A stretch of DNA of 64,000 bases from BD2-11 clade cluster bacterium bin43. GTDB taxonomy: Bacteria; Gemmatimonadota; Gemmatimonadetes; Longimicrobiales; Gaopeijiaceae. The position numbers were made by a program, and so were the translations under genes. Each line of letters opens with the position of its first letter. Within the stretch, counting starts at the first letter, position 1. The stretch lies in NCBI GenBank assembly GCA_002238605.1, contig MPMR01000014.1, positions 34,572 through 98,571 on the forward strand, in the 5' to 3' direction. This document shows, in pieces, positions 60,955 through 64,000 of this stretch. The notes beneath the pieces are model-generated. The model was given only the letters and a program-made list of their open reading frames with translations, was not told the origin of the DNA and searched no databases.

Positions 60955-62295
60955 ATGAGGCGCATGGCGGGGGATCGCAGGCTCGCGTCGGCTGCGGCCA
61001 TCGTGTTGGGCGTCCTCGGGTTGGGGGCAGCCGCCTGGCTCGCCCCCGGCAGGTCCGTCACCTACGATGCCGGTACGCTGGCTACCGTCGCGGCCACGCC
61101 CCCGGAAGTCGCGGAGCAGGTCAGCCTGCGGCGCGGCCAGACCCTGGGGGCGCTATTCGTCGCCGCCGACCTCCCGGCCGATCAACGGGTCGCCCTGCTG
61201 GCCGCCTTCGGGGAGCGAGCCAATCCCCGCCGACTCGTTGCGGGCACCCCGGTACGGTATTGGAGAGACCGCCGGGACGGTGAGCTGACGGCTGTGGAAG
61301 TGGGGCTGAGTCCGGATTCGACGGTGTACCTGGACCGCGCCATGAACGGCTGGACATCGCGGATGGTGCGAACTCCGGTCGTGGCCGACACGGTCTTCGT
61401 CGACGGAACCATCCGCAACAGTCTCTGGATGGCCGTGATGGGAAACCCGTCTCTCCAGTTCATGCCCTCTGGCGACCGGGCCAGGCTCATGGACGGCCTC
61501 GACAAGATCTTCCAGTGGGAGGTGGACTTCCACCGGCAGGTTCAGCCGGGCGATGCCTATCGCGTGGTTCTCGAGCGCGCCGTCCGCCCTGACGGGTCCA
61601 TGAGAGGCAACGGACGCATCCTGGCGGCGGAGTTCGTCAACCGGGAAACCCCCTTTCGGGCATTCTGGTTCGACGCCTCCGGGGATGGCGAGGGAGCCTA
61701 CTATGATGCCGGGGGCAGGTCGGTTCAGCGGCAGTTCCTGCTGAAGCCGCTGGAGTACCGCCGCATCTCCTCGCGGGTGCAGAGCGCCCGCTTCCACCCC
61801 GTCCTGCGGACATGGCGCGCCCACAACGGCGTCGATTACGCCGCCGACACCGGCGTTCCGGTCATGGCGACCGCCAACGGGGTCGTCACCCACCGTGGCT
61901 GGAGCGGCAGCTACGGCAACCTCGTGGAGATCCGGCACGGCAACGGCTTCGTGACCCGCTACGCCCATCTGAGCGGCTTCGGCTCCGGCGTGGCAGCCGG
62001 GGCTCGGGTGAGCCAGGGGCAGACCATCGGCTTCGTAGGCATGACAGGGATGGCGACCGGACCGCATCTGCACTACGAGCTGCGGCGGAACGGCCGGGTC
62101 GAGGATCCCCTCGACATCCGCATCCCTCCCGGCGAGGCGATTTCGGAAGCCATGTGGTCCCGGTGGGAGGAGCGGCTCGCGCAAGGACGAGCGCTTCTCG
62201 CCAGCCCCGCGTTCGTGCCGCGCCAGGGCATGCCGGGCGCCTCGGTCGTCGCCGAAGCAGCCGAGGGCGGGGTCGAGCCCCAGGACGAGCAGTGA
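60955..62295 (+). CDS. M23-family metallopeptidase, periplasmic cell-wall hydrolase
   Basis: A 446-residue protein with an N-terminal membrane anchor or signal (SAAAIVLGVLGLGAAAWLAP), an OapA/LysM-like middle (SLRRGQTLGALFVAADLPAD; IFQWEVDFHRQVQPGDAYRV), and a C-terminal LytM domain: HNGVDYAADTGVPVMATANG (zinc-binding His and Asp, ~285-304), then GPHLHYELRRNG with the HxH motif (~365). Such enzymes cut peptidoglycan cross-bridges during growth or daughter-cell separation. It follows ftsZ by 79 bp, so a role in division is likely. An ATG 9 bp later is an alternative start. Confidence 0.87.
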   Translation: MRRMAGDRRLASAAAIVLGVLGLGAAAWLAPGRSVTYDAGTLATVAATPPEVAEQVSLRRGQTLGALFVAADLPADQRVALLAAFGERANPRRLVAGTPVRYWRDRRDGELTAVEVGLSPDSTVYLDRAMNGWTSRMVRTPVVADTVFVDGTIRNSLWMAVMGNPSLQFMPSGDRARLMDGLDKIFQWEVDFHRQVQPGDAYRVVLERAVRPDGSMRGNGRILAAEFVNRETPFRAFWFDASGDGEGAYYDAGGRSVQRQFLLKPLEYRRISSRVQSARFHPVLRTWRAHNGVDYAADTGVPVMATANGVVTHRGWSGSYGNLVEIRHGNGFVTRYAHLSGFGSGVAAGARVSQGQTIGFVGMTGMATGPHLHYELRRNGRVEDPLDIRIPPGEAISEAMWSRWEERLAQGRALLASPAFVPRQGMPGASVVAEAAEGGVEPQDEQ

Positions 62296-62326
62296 TCCCG
62301 TCCGGCGCATACGCCGGGTCGAAAGA

Positions 62327-64000
62327 GTGAGCCTGTTTTCCTGGATCGCGCTGCCCCTTCTGCTGGTGGCGGCATGCGGGTTTTCCTTCTGGGTCTACCA
62401 TCGCCGGGAACTGCCGGTGGCGGGTCGCCGGTTGCTGGCCCTGGGAAGGGCGCTGGCGATCTTCCTCGTGCTGCTGCTCATCTGGAATCCCCGCCTGCCG
62501 GCTGGCGCGGGTGACGGCATCGGCCAGGGCGCCGTCGTGCTGCTGGACGGCTCCCTGAGCATGTCGGCCGGCCCTCCCGGCGGGGAGACGGCGTGGTCGG
62601 ACGCGGTTCGCGAAGCGCGGCGCCTCGCGGGCGGTGGAGGCCGGATCCTGGTCTTCGGGAATGCCGTGGCGGCGAGCGCCGGCGACCAGCTGGAGGGGAG
62701 CGCGCCCACGGCCACCTCCTCCCGGCTCCTCCCGGCCCTGCGCGCCGCGGCCGAGTCGGGCGCACGCGCGGTCACGGTGGTGAGCGACGGGCGCCTGACG
62801 GATGCCGACTTCGGAAGTCTGCCGGTCGTGCCCGGGCTGCAGGCGCGGCTGGAGGTGGTGGACCCGGCGGTGACGAATGCCGGGGTCGCCGACTTCGCCA
62901 CACCCGCGCGTGCCGAACGGGGGACGCCCTTTGCCGCCGAGGTCAGGGTGTTCGGCGAGGCCGCGCCCGGGACCGCGGCCCGCATCGAAGTGCGCGAGGA
63001 AGAGCGCCTGGTCGCCTCGGTTCCGGTGGAGATCCCCCCGCCCGGCGAGGTCGCCCGCACGCCGGTGGACCTCCCCGCCCCCTCGACCGAGGGGCTGGTG
63101 CGCTACACCGCCGCCGTCGTTGTCGACGAAGACGGGTTTGCCGACGACGACCGGCGCGTGCGCTATGTGCGCGTGGCGCCCCCGCAGGCCGGGCTGGTCC
63201 TGCTCTCCCTGCGTCCGGACTGGGAACCCCGCTACCTGCTCCCCGTGCTGGAGGACGTGACCGGGCTGCCGGCGCGCGGCTACCTCGGCGTAACGGGGTC
63301 GCGCTACCTGCCGATCGGCCGCGGCGAGGAGGTCGCGGACGAGGTCACCGAGGCTGAACTCGCCACGATGCTCGCAGGAGCCGACATCGTGGTGCTGCAC
63401 GGCGTCGGCGCGACCGCTCCCGGGTGGGTGCGGGACGCCGCCCGGAGCGCACCGCGCCTGCTCATCTTCCCGGCCGACCGGGCGGGGGCGTCGCTGGGCG
63501 GGGTGGCGGTGGCGGGAGATGTCGAGGGGGAGTGGTACGTCTCCGCCGACCTGCCGGCCTCGCCGCTGGCGGGGCAGTTCGCCGGCCTCGACCTGCGGGC
63601 CCTGCCGCCCCTCACCGCCCTCCACCCCGCCACGGCACCCTCCGGAGCGGTCGCGCTCCAGGTGCACCTCGGCGGACGCGGCACCGGGGAGGCCGCCCTC
63701 GTCCTGATCGCCGAGGAGGGCAGACGCGTGGGCGTCGGCCTGGCCGAGGGCTACTGGCGCTGGGCTGCCCGCGAAGGAACGCCGCGCCGCGCCTACCGGT
63801 CGCTGTGGGCCGGAGTGGCGAACTGGCTGTTCGCCGGAGAGCGGCTTTGTGCCGGCCGGGCGTGGTGGGCGGGAGGGGGGACCTGGCTGTTCGCGGGAGG
63901 GCGGCTGGCGCCCGCCGGTCCGCCCGGTCCGGCGGAGCCGGTGATCGCGCGCGGGAGCCCGGTGCACTGGCAGGCCCCCGGAATGGCCGGACAGAGCCTC
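62327..64000 (+). CDS. Partial membrane protein with vWA/BatA-like domain, cut by window edge
   Basis: A GTG at 62327 opens a frame that stays open to the window edge (558 codons). Two N-terminal membrane helices (SWIALPLLLVAACGFSFWVY; LLALGRALAIFLVLLLIW) are followed by a von-Willebrand-A-like or glutamine-amidotransferase-like region: GAVVLLDGSLSMSAG (a D-x-S-x-S metal-site pattern), AVTVVSDGRLTDADFG, then a beta-sandwich part and ADIVVLHGVGATAPGWVRDA. This matches the large BatA/DUF4159-like membrane proteins of unknown role, here probably periplasmic. Stop codon and C terminus lie outside. It starts 31 bp after the M23 gene. Confidence 0.75.
   Translation, partial: MSLFSWIALPLLLVAACGFSFWVYHRRELPVAGRRLLALGRALAIFLVLLLIWNPRLPAGAGDGIGQGAVVLLDGSLSMSAGPPGGETAWSDAVREARRLAGGGGRILVFGNAVAASAGDQLEGSAPTATSSRLLPALRAAAESGARAVTVVSDGRLTDADFGSLPVVPGLQARLEVVDPAVTNAGVADFATPARAERGTPFAAEVRVFGEAAPGTAARIEVREEERLVASVPVEIPPPGEVARTPVDLPAPSTEGLVRYTAAVVVDEDGFADDDRRVRYVRVAPPQAGLVLLSLRPDWEPRYLLPVLEDVTGLPARGYLGVTGSRYLPIGRGEEVADEVTEAELATMLAGADIVVLHGVGATAPGWVRDAARSAPRLLIFPADRAGASLGGVAVAGDVEGEWYVSADLPASPLAGQFAGLDLRALPPLTALHPATAPSGAVALQVHLGGRGTGEAALVLIAEEGRRVGVGLAEGYWRWAAREGTPRRAYRSLWAGVANWLFAGERLCAGRAWWAGGGTWLFAGGRLAPAGPPGPAEPVIARGSPVHWQAPGMAGQSL

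Noticed and set aside
61886..63967. 693-residue minus-strand frame over the last gene
   Set aside because: The plus strand has a frame from 62327 with membrane helices and a vWA-like motif running to the edge; the minus frame has no domain and would overlap the M23 gene.

Overview
The window looks like a high-GC bacterial chromosome segment, most likely Gemmatimonadota or a close relative. This is an inference from the very high GC, frequent GTG starts, the DTGSG-repeat DUF4097 adhesin-like protein, and the style of the division cluster; no rRNA is present to confirm it. It has two halves that meet at about position 33,121, where a 44-bp 3' fragment of a tRNA-Val gene (anticodon loop to 3' end) marks the right attachment site of an integrated element.

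Left half (1-33,121): an integrative and conjugative element or large genomic island. From 9,623 leftward a minus-strand operon encodes an AlpA/HTH-type regulator, then TrbC, TrbD, TrbE, TrbG, TrbI, TrbJ, TrbL, TrbF and a replication-relaxation-like winged-helix protein, an IncP-type mating-pair apparatus with most genes overlapping. Left of it is a structured intergenic region with an RP4-like nic motif (candidate oriT, ~90-240). TrbE has a frameshift near its N terminus. Relaxase, coupling protein, TrbB and the integrase are not seen and presumably lie left of the window. A divergent S24/LexA-type repressor (9,705) separates the transfer genes from the cargo.

The cargo is a defence island. 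A seven-gene plus-strand operon (11,108-23,208) encodes a DUF499 P-loop ATPase, three small unknown proteins, a ComEC-like metallo-beta-lactamase-fold protein, a DUF1156 adenine-type DNA methylase and a PLD-SNF2 helicase. It shares parts with BREX and DISARM but lacks their signature PglZ and DrmA/B genes. It is followed by an outer-membrane beta-barrel protein, a truncated RM-type fragment, a Schlafen/AlbA_2 ATP-binding regulator, a C5-cytosine methyltransferase and, in visibly lower-GC DNA on the minus strand, a tight three-gene operon: HD phosphohydrolase, ORC/CDC6-like AAA ATPase and an uncharacterised two-lobed protein. That operon is the best candidate for an undescribed system. About 1.25 kb without a convincing gene (31,825-33,077) leads to the attachment site.

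Right half (33,122-64,000): core chromosome. It holds an HU-type DNA-binding protein; a molybdopterin oxidoreductase module (fused 4Fe-4S/NrfD subunit, catalytic subunit, TorD-type chaperone); a SulP transporter; a DUF4097 protein; a 4HBT thioesterase; a TPR protein with a good sigma-70 promoter and strong terminator; then the complete division and cell-wall run mraZ-rsmH-ftsL-ftsI-murE-murF-mraY-murD-ftsW-murG-murC-ftsQ-ftsA-ftsZ, followed by an M23 peptidase and a BatA/vWA-like membrane protein cut by the window edge. The mraZ leader carries four CCAC boxes at an exact 10-nt period, a probable MraZ autoregulatory site.
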